Origin: a bacterium
GTDB lineage: Bacteria > Sysuimicrobiota > Sysuimicrobiia > Sysuimicrobiales > Humicultoraceae
NCBI GenBank assembly: GCA_030018905.1
Contig: JASEHJ010000010.1
Span: forward strand, 1 to 33,189
Direction of reading: 5' to 3'
Length of the DNA: 33,189 nucleotides
Position 1 is the first letter of the stretch. Each line of letters starts with the position of its first letter. Shown piece after piece: positions 15,837 to 23,226 of this stretch. Under the pieces are notes generated by a model. That model saw only the letters and a list, made by a program, of their open reading frames with translations, did not search any database and was not told the origin of the DNA. Both the position numbers and the translations under genes were made by a program.

Positions 15837-17003
15837 GTGGACGCGTGGCGCTGGCGTGAGTTCCTTCTGCTGCTGACGGCGTTCGTCTTCTCCGTGGGCT
15901 TCGCGTCAGGGGGCTTCCTCCTCTTGTTGGTGCTCGCGGCCGGCGAGATCATGGCGGGCGAGCCGCTCTGGCGCCGCACCCCTGTAGATGCCGGCCTGCT
16001 CGGCCTGGTGGCCGCCGCGGTTCTGTCGGGATTGTGGTCGGAGTGGCGCGGAACGGCCCTGTGGTCGGCGGTCGCGTTTGGGCTCAGCGCGGCGGTCACC
16101 CTGCGCGCCGTGGTGCTCGCGGCCCACCACCGTCCGGCGTTTGCCCGGCGGTTCATCGAGGCCTGGGCCGCGGGCGGGGTGGTGGCAGGCGCGCTCGGCA
16201 TCGCATGGCTGGGGTCTGCGCCGGGCGCCCGAGCGCAGGTGTTCAACATGAACCCCAACGAGTTGGGCACAACCCTGGCGATCGCCGCAGTTCTGCTGCT
16301 TGGCCTCTCGCTCGACGGATCGCGCTTCCGGCGCCTGCTCTGCCTGGCGGGCCTGTCCGTGGTGACCGCGGGCCTGGTACTGACATGGTCGCGCGGCGCC
16401 TGGCTGGCCGCCGCGATGGGCGTGGTGGTGTTGATCGCCCGGACCGGGCACCGCCGCCTGTGGCCTGGCCTGCTCGCGGCCGCGCTCGTCATGGTTGCAG
16501 CGATACCAGCCCTGGGGCCGCGCTGGGAGTGGCACGCCGATCGCATCCAAGAGATCACCGTCGCCGATGGCCCTTTCAGCCGCATCCCTATCTGGCGCCT
16601 GGTACCAAAGATGGTCGCAGACCATCCGGTGCTGGGCACAGGGCTCTCAACCTTCCAGTTCGTGTATGAGAGGTACAGACAGGGGACCGCGGCCGTCCCG
16701 TACGCGCCGCTTGCACACAACCTCTTCCTGCAGTCCGCCGCTGAGACCGGCCTGGTGGGGCTGGTGGCGCTTCTGTTCTTCTTGAGCGCGGGGGTGCTGG
16801 CCGTTGCCAGGTGGCACACCAGGGGACCGCCGGGCAGCGAGCAACGCGGGTTGAGCGCAACCGCGCTCGCTGCCCTCGTCGCGCTGCTGGCACACCAGAT
16901 GGTGGACGGCACCGTGCTGCGCATCCACATTTCGGTGGGGCTCTTCGCCCTGGTGGCGCTGGGGGCGGCGTTCTCGCCGGGCGCTGGTGAGCGGGCACCG
17001 TGA
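15837..17003 (+). CDS. O-antigen ligase/polymerase-like membrane protein, tandem copy A
   Basis: 388 residues from GTG 15837, chosen because GAGGAGGGA lies just upstream and the start follows the previous stop codon by one base; the frame is open further upstream but would overlap that gene. It is highly hydrophobic with about ten membrane segments. Family marks are LTWSRGAWLAAAMGVVVL, the loop GTGLSTFQFVYERYRQG and LAHNLFLQSAAETGLVGLVALLFF (Wzy_C domain). It should transfer or polymerise a lipid-linked glycan on the periplasmic side. The next gene encodes a second protein of the same type, overlapping by GTGA. Confidence 0.9.
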   Translation: MDAWRWREFLLLLTAFVFSVGFASGGFLLLLVLAAGEIMAGEPLWRRTPVDAGLLGLVAAAVLSGLWSEWRGTALWSAVAFGLSAAVTLRAVVLAAHHRPAFARRFIEAWAAGGVVAGALGIAWLGSAPGARAQVFNMNPNELGTTLAIAAVLLLGLSLDGSRFRRLLCLAGLSVVTAGLVLTWSRGAWLAAAMGVVVLIARTGHRRLWPGLLAAALVMVAAIPALGPRWEWHADRIQEITVADGPFSRIPIWRLVPKMVADHPVLGTGLSTFQFVYERYRQGTAAVPYAPLAHNLFLQSAAETGLVGLVALLFFLSAGVLAVARWHTRGPPGSEQRGLSATALAALVALLAHQMVDGTVLRIHISVGLFALVALGAAFSPGAGERAP

Positions 17004-18154
17004 CGCCCAGGGCACTGGATCAGCTCTTCTTGGGCGGCGTGCTCCTCGCGGTGTTCTTGTACCCAGCAGGGTATACCGCGTGGGCGATGCCCGTGTTGCT
17101 GGCAGCCACCATCCTGGATATCGCCTCAGGACGGCGTCCGTGGATTCCAACAGCGTTCGACCGTCCCCTAGTCGCGCTCCTGGTCGCCCTCCTTGCTTCG
17201 GGCCTGGCCTCGGAGTGGCGGCTGGAGTCGGCCGGGCTCGCCGTCCTGTTTGGGCTGACAATGTGGATCAGCGTGTACTCTGTCGCTCGGGTTGTACAGG
17301 CCCGACAAGAGGTCGTCAGGTATCTCGTCGCTGCCTGGGCCGCCGGAGGGCTGCTCGCGGCGGTCTGGGGAATCCTGCGCTCGGCCCCTTACTGGCCGGT
17401 CGGCGCCTCGACCCCGCCCCTCCTCCAGACTGCCCTCGGCACGACACTTGCGGCGACCGCCGTCCTCGTATTGGGCATCTGGACAGTCGCGGATGGGGCA
17501 CCCGTCCGGATCCTCGCCGCCGCAGGACTTGTCGTCGTGCTGACTGCCCTGGAGCTCACCTGGTCGCGGGGAGCATGGATTGCGGCCCTGGCGGGCCTGG
17601 CGGTGATGGTGATACTTGCCCCGCGCAGGCGGGCCGGGCTGCTTGTGCTTCTTCTCTTCACGCTGATTCTCGCGACCGCCGCGATCGGCCCAGGGAGGGT
17701 CTCGCTGGTCCGGAGGATCGAGGCCGTTCCCAGCGCGACGTTCAACCTCGATCGTCTGGCCCTGTGGGAAGGGGCGCTGCGGATTGCCCGGGCGCACCCG
17801 GTCCTGGGGACGGGCTACGGCACGTTCCACCGCGCCTGGCCCCGGCACATGCCGGAAGACATCGTGCAGGATCCCACGACCGCGCACAATCTCTATCTCA
17901 CCTTCGCCGCTGAGACAGGGCTCGTCGGGTTGGCGGCGTTCCTGGCTTTCATCGTCGCAGCACTGGGCGGGCTCTGGCGCCGGATCGCGTGCACCCGTGG
18001 TGACCCGCGCACCGACGGGCTCTGGGTAGCGTGCCTCGCGGCTGCGGTGGCGGTGCTCGTGCACCAGCTCTTCGATGTGACGGTGGCGTCGGTCCATATG
18101 GGCTTTGGCTTCTCCGCGCTGCTCGCGCTCGGGCAGGCGAGAGGACGCCGATGA
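17000..18154 (+). CDS. O-antigen ligase/polymerase-like membrane protein, tandem copy B
   Basis: 384 residues, multi-spanning. It shares with copy A the motifs ELTWSRGAWIAALAGLAVM, HPVLGTGYGTFHRAWPRHM and TTAHNLYLTFAAETGLVGLAAFLAF. It starts at GTG 17000, inside the stop of copy A (GTGA), and ends in an ATGA overlap with the next GT2. Two adjacent Wzy_C proteins could be one polymerase and one ligase, a known division of labour in O-antigen assembly; which is which cannot be read here. C-terminal helices resemble copy A (HQLFDVTVASVHMGFGFSALLALG against HQMVDGTVLRIHISVGLFALVALG), which supports duplication. Confidence 0.9.
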   Translation: MTPRALDQLFLGGVLLAVFLYPAGYTAWAMPVLLAATILDIASGRRPWIPTAFDRPLVALLVALLASGLASEWRLESAGLAVLFGLTMWISVYSVARVVQARQEVVRYLVAAWAAGGLLAAVWGILRSAPYWPVGASTPPLLQTALGTTLAATAVLVLGIWTVADGAPVRILAAAGLVVVLTALELTWSRGAWIAALAGLAVMVILAPRRRAGLLVLLLFTLILATAAIGPGRVSLVRRIEAVPSATFNLDRLALWEGALRIARAHPVLGTGYGTFHRAWPRHMPEDIVQDPTTAHNLYLTFAAETGLVGLAAFLAFIVAALGGLWRRIACTRGDPRTDGLWVACLAAAVAVLVHQLFDVTVASVHMGFGFSALLALGQARGRR

Positions 18155-19080
18155 ACTCGCGGCCCGAGATCAGCGTCATCATCCCGGCCTACAATGGCGG
18201 CTGGGTGCTGCGGCGGGCTGCGGAGGCGCTGCAGGCTCAGGATGCCGATCCCGACCGTTTCGAGATAGTAATCGTGGACGACGGTTCGAACGATGGATCC
18301 ACGGACGGCCTCGAAGAAAGCCTGGGATCTGTGCCGATCCGCGTTCTCCGCCAGGCGAACCGTGGCCGGGCGGCCGCGCGCAACCTGGGCGCCGCTGAGG
18401 CCCGAGGCCGTGCGCTGCTGTTCCTGGACGCCGACATCTGGGCGATGCCCGGGCTCGTCTCCGCGCACCTGGCACACCATGCAGGCGGAGGGGCGCTGGG
18501 CGTCCAGGGCCGATCGCTCCCACATCGCGACAGCCTGACCACCATGTACATGAGGGCCTGTAACGTGATGCCCGACGTCACCATTCGTAGGCGGGAGGGG
18601 CTGTCACCGTACCACGTGATCACGCGGAACTTTTCCGTGGACGCGGATGCGTTCAGACGCGTCGGTGGCTTCGACGAGGGGTTCCAGGGATACGGGTGGG
18701 AGGATATCGAGCTGGCGTTTCGCCTGGTGCGCCACGGGGTAACGCTGCGGTACGAGCACATGGCGGTAGCGTACCACTACCATATCCAGACGCTCGAGGA
18801 GGCCCGGGAGAAACTACGGCAGGCCGGGGAGGGCGCGGTCTACTTCTGGGAGAAGCACGGCCGCAACTGGCACCTCGGGACGTTCCTGGAGATCCTGCCG
18901 GTGCTGTTGCCGCTCAAGTGGCTCGTCTACCGCAGCGGACTCGTGACGGCCGCGCTGCTCCCGATCCTACGACTCGCCGAGCGTGCCGGACTGACCATCG
19001 TGTGCAGCGAGATCTACAGCCACCTGTTGTGGCGATCGTTCTACCAGGGCGTCTTCGACGCGCGCCGGCGGCGGCGATGA
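18151..19080 (+). CDS. Glycosyltransferase family 2 with GWED motif
   Basis: 309 residues from ATG 18151, chosen because it forms an ATGA overlap with the ligase stop codon and begins directly with the GT2 strand (EISVIIPAYNGGWVLRRA). It has VIVDDGSNDGSTDG, LFLDADIWAMPG and GYGWEDIELAFRLVRHG. It is more distant from the two tandem GT2 proteins at 13945-15835 but has the same overall plan, including the helical C-terminus. It is probably the third elongating transferase of this operon. Confidence 0.92.
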   Translation: MNSRPEISVIIPAYNGGWVLRRAAEALQAQDADPDRFEIVIVDDGSNDGSTDGLEESLGSVPIRVLRQANRGRAAARNLGAAEARGRALLFLDADIWAMPGLVSAHLAHHAGGGALGVQGRSLPHRDSLTTMYMRACNVMPDVTIRRREGLSPYHVITRNFSVDADAFRRVGGFDEGFQGYGWEDIELAFRLVRHGVTLRYEHMAVAYHYHIQTLEEAREKLRQAGEGAVYFWEKHGRNWHLGTFLEILPVLLPLKWLVYRSGLVTAALLPILRLAERAGLTIVCSEIYSHLLWRSFYQGVFDARRRRR

Positions 19081-20204
19081 CGCGGCGGGTGCTCCTCGTC
19101 AGCAATGGCATCGGCGAGGATCTGATCGCCGCAGCCCTCGCCGGTCCCCTGCGGGACGTCGGTGCCACGGTGACCGCCTATCCCCTGGTGGGAACGGGGG
19201 CCTATCCTCCCGACGTCCCGCTGCTGGACCCCCGCCGCACAATGCCCAGCGGCGGGTTCTCGATGCGAACGGGGCTGAAGGGGCTGGGCGCCGATCTGGC
19301 CGCCGGCCTGATCGGGCTGTGGCTCGGGCAGAAGCGGACGCTCGCGGCCCAGCGCGACAGGCACGACCTTGTCGTGGCGGTCGGCGACGCCTACTGCCTG
19401 TGGATGGCCTCGGGAGCCTCTCCCCAGGTGGCGTTCGCTTCCACCGCCGATTCGGTGCGGATCTGCGAGTTCGGCACGCTGGCCGTGTGGGTGATGCGAC
19501 GCCGTGCCAGCCGGATCTTCGCGCGCGACCCCGACACTGCGGACGCCCTGGCCGCAATGGGACTGCCGGCGGTTGCGCTGGGCAACGTGATGATGGACCT
19601 GGTCGAGGGCGCGGGTGAGACGTTCGGCCTTCCCCCCAACGCGCAGGTGGTGACGCTGCTGCCCGGGAGCCGCGCCGATGCGCCCGGAAACGCGGTTCTG
19701 CTCGCGCAGGCCGCGCAGGCGATCGCTGCGGAGGAACCGGGCGTCCGGTTTCTTCTGGCCGTGGCGCCGACCGTCGCCGCCGAGGATGTTCTACGCCACC
19801 TCCCCCGGGCAGAATCCCATGAGGACGGCGCGACTGTCGGCGGCGCGCACCTTGTCCTCACCAGCGCGTTCGCAGACGCGGTGGCAAGAGCCGGCGTCGT
19901 GATCGGGATGGCGGGAACCGCCAACGAGCAGGCGGCAGGGATGGGCAGGCCGGTGGTGGCGTTTCCCGGCCCGGGCACGCAGTTTACTCCGGCCTTCCTT
20001 CAGATGCAGCACCGGCTCCTGGGCGAGGCCCTCATTCCCACCCGCGACTGGCGAGAGGCTGCTGCAACGGCCGTCCGGTTGCTGCGCGATCTAGATGAAC
20101 GGGAAAGCCGGGGCGCGGTAGGGCGGGCGCGCATGGGACCGCCTGGCGGCTCCGCGCGCATCAGCGCGGTCCTGCTCGAGATGCTCGACCGAGGTGGAGG
20201 CTAA
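19077..20204 (+). CDS. LpxB-like glycosyltransferase (lipid-A-disaccharide synthase-related), second copy
   Basis: 375 residues from ATG 19077 (ATGA overlap with the GT2; the open frame extends upstream only as an overlap). N-terminus RVLLVSNGIGEDLIAAALAGPL; mid-protein VVAVGDAYCLWMASGA and ALGNVMMDLVEG; C-terminal GT-B domain with VVTLLPGSRADAPGN, RAGVVIGMAGTANEQAAGMGRPVVAFPGPGTQFTPAFLQMQHRLLG. This matches the LpxB-related protein family known from cyanobacteria and Deinococcus (I recall TIGR03492), whose biochemical role is unsettled. It differs strongly from the first LpxB-like gene, so the two are not recent copies. Its stop codon overlaps that of the convergent NUDIX gene (CTAA). Confidence 0.85.
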   Translation: MTRRVLLVSNGIGEDLIAAALAGPLRDVGATVTAYPLVGTGAYPPDVPLLDPRRTMPSGGFSMRTGLKGLGADLAAGLIGLWLGQKRTLAAQRDRHDLVVAVGDAYCLWMASGASPQVAFASTADSVRICEFGTLAVWVMRRRASRIFARDPDTADALAAMGLPAVALGNVMMDLVEGAGETFGLPPNAQVVTLLPGSRADAPGNAVLLAQAAQAIAAEEPGVRFLLAVAPTVAAEDVLRHLPRAESHEDGATVGGAHLVLTSAFADAVARAGVVIGMAGTANEQAAGMGRPVVAFPGPGTQFTPAFLQMQHRLLGEALIPTRDWREAAATAVRLLRDLDERESRGAVGRARMGPPGGSARISAVLLEMLDRGGG

Positions 20205-20794
20205 CGGCGACGCACGCGGCGCTTGAACTCTTCAGGCAACGCGACCACAACTTTCGCCGTGTCCACCGGTGCCAGTCTGGCGTTTCGCGGGACGGCTTGC
20301 CGTTCCATCAGAATCGCGCCGCGATCAAGCACTTCGCCGACGGTCAGGCCGCAGGCGCGACACTCGAACAGGGTCTCCAGGTCCAGCCCGATGATGGCTG
20401 GCAGCCCTACAGGTCTGGGATGGCCCTGGGCGGTTCCCGAGAAGACCGCGACCTGACCGCCCTTGATGAGATCAGGCCCGGATCCCTCCCAGAGGAACAG
20501 AATCCCTTCTTCTACTTCTCTTGTCTCCCGGGGATCGAGCATCCTGACGGACCCATCAGGTCCCATGAAGAACGGACTGCCAGGCGTGTCGAGAAGCACA
20601 GTGCAGCCGATCTCCTCCAGCGCCTCCCTCTGAAGCGCCTCGAGGGCGGATTCGCCCAACTCGACGCGACCCCCGATGCAGCCTATCCCGATGATGAACT
20701 CGCCTCCGGGCGCGTGCGTCCATTTCGCGGGCTTCTGGACCTCGAATAGAAGCCGGCCTTCTTGCCGCAGGAGCACCGAGGCGCCAAGGATCAC
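20201..20794 (-). CDS. NUDIX hydrolase
   Basis: 197 residues. The NUDIX box is complete: G-x5-E-x7-REALEEIGC (about residues 42-64 from the chosen start), within IGCIGGRVELGESALEALQ. NUDIX enzymes cleave nucleoside diphosphates linked to another group, such as NDP-sugars, NADH or oxidised nucleotides; the substrate is unknown here. The C-terminal half (about residues 90-197) has no motif I recognise. I chose GTG 20794 because it overlaps the upstream PHP gene's stop as GTGA; the open frame also has an ATG at 20851. It is the last gene of a three-gene minus-strand operon. Confidence 0.88.
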   Translation of the reverse strand: MILGASVLLRQEGRLLFEVQKPAKWTHAPGGEFIIGIGCIGGRVELGESALEALQREALEEIGCTVLLDTPGSPFFMGPDGSVRMLDPRETREVEEGILFLWEGSGPDLIKGGQVAVFSGTAQGHPRPVGLPAIIGLDLETLFECRACGLTVGEVLDRGAILMERQAVPRNARLAPVDTAKVVVALPEEFKRRVRRR

Positions 20795-21663
20795 GGATGC
20801 GCGCCCACCCAGAACGCCTGGCTCCACGCCCGCCTCGGTCCGGCGCGGCACTCCACCCGCACGAACCCCTCGTCGCCGGCAGGCGCGTAGCGACCCTCCC
20901 CACTACGGAACACGGCGCGCTGGTGGCCCGCAGCATCGAACAGGTGCACCTCGTCGGCGGCGCTGCACACCTCAATCGCATCGCCTGCGACGCCGAAGTC
21001 GGCCTCCACGCCCGTGCTGGCGTAGAACGCCCCGGAAAGCAGCGCGGCGCGCAGGGCGTCGGCCGTGATCGCCTCCACCTTCACCATCACCCAGCCGCGG
21101 TCGAACTGGAGGGGGGTGTGGCAGTCGTCGCCCGCGACCGCGCCGATGCGCCCCTCCGGGCCGTGCGCCCAGGCGGCGCGGGCCCAGCGGCGCAGGTCCT
21201 CGTCCGGGTTCGAGTGCGGGTTCCAGATCTCAACCAGAAACGGCCCGGGCAGAGCCGCCATCGTCTCGGCCGTCCATGCGCCGGTCCACAGGTTACCGGT
21301 CCAGGACGGATGCTCCAGGCACGGTATCCCACCGCCGGCGAGGGTGCGCGTGATGCGATCCTGGGCAGACCCGGAACCCAGCACCTGGTCAACCAGCAGG
21401 CGGCCCAGGTGCGGTCCCAGCGGCGGCACACAGCGGACTATCGTCTCCTCGACCCCCGGCAGAGCCAGGAACGAGCCGTCGTTCATCTCATCGCAGCGCG
21501 TCACGCGATCATGGTCGGTGAAGCATATGAAGCTGTACCCGGCGTCACGGTATCGGCGGGCCAGGTCTGCGGGTTCGAACCGGCCGTCGGAACGGCGGGT
21601 GTGACAGTGCAACTGCGCCTTGCGGTAGGTTCCCGGCACCGCGTACGGATCCCTGACCGTCAT
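20791..21663 (-). CDS. PHP-domain metal-dependent phosphoesterase
   Basis: 290 residues. PHP motifs: LHCHTRRSDG (His19, His21, Asp26), CFTDHDRVT (Asp50-His51-Asp52), LPGVEETI, EHPSW and VAGDDCHTP. These give the multi-metal phosphoesterase centre. The first half is the PHP domain; from about residue 205 the sequence is beta-rich (AAGHQRAVFRSGEGRYAPAGDEGFVRVECR) and may be a substrate or binding domain. Family members hydrolyse phosphomonoesters such as histidinol phosphate or nucleotide phosphates; the substrate here is unknown. It overlaps both neighbours by 4 bases. Confidence 0.88.
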   Translation of the reverse strand: MTVRDPYAVPGTYRKAQLHCHTRRSDGRFEPADLARRYRDAGYSFICFTDHDRVTRCDEMNDGSFLALPGVEETIVRCVPPLGPHLGRLLVDQVLGSGSAQDRITRTLAGGGIPCLEHPSWTGNLWTGAWTAETMAALPGPFLVEIWNPHSNPDEDLRRWARAAWAHGPEGRIGAVAGDDCHTPLQFDRGWVMVKVEAITADALRAALLSGAFYASTGVEADFGVAGDAIEVCSAADEVHLFDAAGHQRAVFRSGEGRYAPAGDEGFVRVECRAGPRRAWSQAFWVGAHP

Positions 21664-22460
21664 GGCGATCCCTGATGAACAGCCGCGACCGCGGCAGCAC
21701 CAGCGTCCCGGTATCCCAGGCGCCTCAGGTGCTCCCTTACCCTGGCCATGCGGTCAGTGAGACCAGGGTGGGTGCGCAGGAGGACCTCGTACTTGCCCGG
21801 GTCTCTATCCCCGGAGGCGCGCAGCCGGCTCATGAAGCTGAGGGCGGCCGATGCGTCGTACCCGGCGCGGTGCGCGTAGCTAACGGCCAGTCGGTCGGCC
21901 TCGAACTCGAACTCACGCGAGAACCCCCTCGACAGGAAGAACCGCACGATCTCCGCGACCTGCGTGGCCGTGGCGTCACCGCCAAGGAGCAGCCGCGCGA
22001 CCAGGCCGAAGAGGAAATGCCGCTCGATCATCACCACATGGTGCCTGGCGGCCACGTGACCTACCTCGTGCGCCATCACGAAGGCCAGTTCGGCGTCGGA
22101 CTGAACAAACCGGACAAGCCCTTCGGTGGCGTAGATGAACCCGCCGGGCAGCGAGACTGCATTCACCTCACTGCCGCGCAGCACCTTGAACTCATAGGGT
22201 ATTCCACGCCGGTCTGAGACAGCGGCCACGCGCTGCCCCACCCCGGCCGTCCGGGCCGCCAGCGAGGGGTCCCGTGTTAGGCCCACCTCGGCTTCCAGGC
22301 CGGCCGCCGCGTGGCGGCCGATCCGGATTTCCTCGTCCCGACCTATGATCCCGGCGACGGCCGGGAATGCGGGCACCGCGGTGGCCACCAGCACACCTAT
22401 GAGCACAAGCCACCACCGGGGCAGATACAGGGCACGCGCTCCCGCGCGCAGCGCTCGCAC
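21660..22460 (-). CDS. M48-family zinc metalloprotease with N-terminal membrane or signal segment
   Basis: 266 residues from GTG 22460. A basic N-terminus and the hydrophobic segment WWLVLIGVLVATAVPAFPAVAG suggest a signal peptide or membrane anchor, so the protease acts outside the cytoplasm. The zinc site is HEVGH (residues 131-135) with the downstream EFEAD ligand motif (Glu185, Asp189), as in BepA/YfgC and Oma1-like enzymes. By family it may clear or help assemble envelope proteins. The open frame continues to ATG 22544 and 22592, but those starts would give a long arginine-rich leader overlapping the divergent moaD-moaE gene. No TPR domain is present. Confidence 0.85.
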   Translation of the reverse strand: MRALRAGARALYLPRWWLVLIGVLVATAVPAFPAVAGIIGRDEEIRIGRHAAAGLEAEVGLTRDPSLAARTAGVGQRVAAVSDRRGIPYEFKVLRGSEVNAVSLPGGFIYATEGLVRFVQSDAELAFVMAHEVGHVAARHHVVMIERHFLFGLVARLLLGGDATATQVAEIVRFFLSRGFSREFEFEADRLAVSYAHRAGYDASAALSFMSRLRASGDRDPGKYEVLLRTHPGLTDRMARVREHLRRLGYRDAGAAAVAAVHQGSP

Positions 22461-22487
22461 GCCTGCACACAGCGCGCGGGAGCATCC

Positions 22488-22516
22488 TTGCCGCCCACGG
22501 GGACGCGTGCTACGAT
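22488..22516 (+). promoter_or_regulatory. Promoter of the MoaD-MoaE fusion gene
   Basis: A -35 box TTGCCG (22488-22493), 17-base spacer and -10 box TACGAT (22511-22516) precede ATG 22543, giving a predicted leader of about 20 bases. The -35 sequence is identical to that of the promoter at 10892, which supports both as sites of the housekeeping sigma factor in this organism. The ribosome site is weak. Confidence 0.6.
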
Positions 22517-22542
22517 GCGCGTGAACCGGTCCTGATGACCCC

Positions 22543-23226
22543 ATGAATATCACCGTTTCTCTATTCGCCGCCCACCGGGAAGCAGTGGGCACCCCAACCG
22601 TTCAGCTTGCGGTCCCGGACGGCACCACGGCCGGTGGAGTCTGGGACATCCTCACCACCCGGTATCCAAACCTAAACCGCATGCCGCGCCCAACCACCGT
22701 GGCGATCAACGACACGGTAGTGCCGCCGAACGCCGCCCTGGCCGAAGGCGACCGCGTTGCGCTGCTGGCACCGGTCAGCGGCGGCTCTCTCATCGAACTC
22801 GTGAGGGATCCCATCCGCGTGGAAGCGGTACTCGACTCGGTACGCCACCCCAGCGCGGGCGCGGCTGTGCTGTTCCTCGGCACGGTCCGGGACCACTCGC
22901 GCGGCCGCGACGTCGAGCGTCTCGAGTACGAGGCGTACGAGGCGCTCGCGCGGACCGAGATGGCCCGCATCGCGGAGCAGGCAGCCGAACGCTGGGGCGC
23001 ACGCATCGCCATCGTTCACCGCCTGGGTGCCCTGTCAATCGGCGAGATCAGCGTCGCCATCGCTGCGGCCGCACCCCACCGGCGCGAGGCGTTCGAGGCC
23101 GGCCGGTTCGCAATTGACGCCCTCAAGCAGACCGTCCCGATATGGAAGAAGGAGATCTGGGCCGGCGGCGCCGAGTGGATTGGGGAGGAAGAACCCACTA
23201 CCCCGCCAGCGGCTCCCAAATCCTAG
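22543..23226 (+). CDS. Molybdopterin synthase, MoaD-MoaE fusion
   Basis: 227 residues. Residues 1-81 are a MoaD ubiquitin-like small subunit (MNITVSLFAAHREAVG...GDRVALLAPVSGG) with the characteristic Gly-Gly at 80-81. Residues from about 84 form MoaE, including FLGTVRDHSRG, LEYEAYEALA, VHRLGALSIGE and the catalytic lysine segment KQTVPIWKKE. Together the subunits convert precursor Z to molybdopterin in the cytoplasm. In separate MoaD the Gly-Gly is the free C-terminus that is thiocarboxylated; here it is internal, as in mycobacterial MoaX, which is reported to be cleaved after translation. The stop codon overlaps the convergent gene's stop (CTAG). Confidence 0.93.
   Translation: MNITVSLFAAHREAVGTPTVQLAVPDGTTAGGVWDILTTRYPNLNRMPRPTTVAINDTVVPPNAALAEGDRVALLAPVSGGSLIELVRDPIRVEAVLDSVRHPSAGAAVLFLGTVRDHSRGRDVERLEYEAYEALARTEMARIAEQAAERWGARIAIVHRLGALSIGEISVAIAAAAPHRREAFEAGRFAIDALKQTVPIWKKEIWAGGAEWIGEEEPTTPPAAPKS

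Noticed and set aside
13726-16930. Several long minus-strand frames opposite the ABC exporter, GT2 and ligase genes
   Set aside because: They cover genes with strong family motifs on the plus strand, and their translations are Arg/Pro-rich without any domain.
21566-21580. GGGTTCGAACC-like tRNA T-loop sequence
   Set aside because: It lies inside the PHP gene in frame, and no cloverleaf with acceptor, D and anticodon arms can be built around it.
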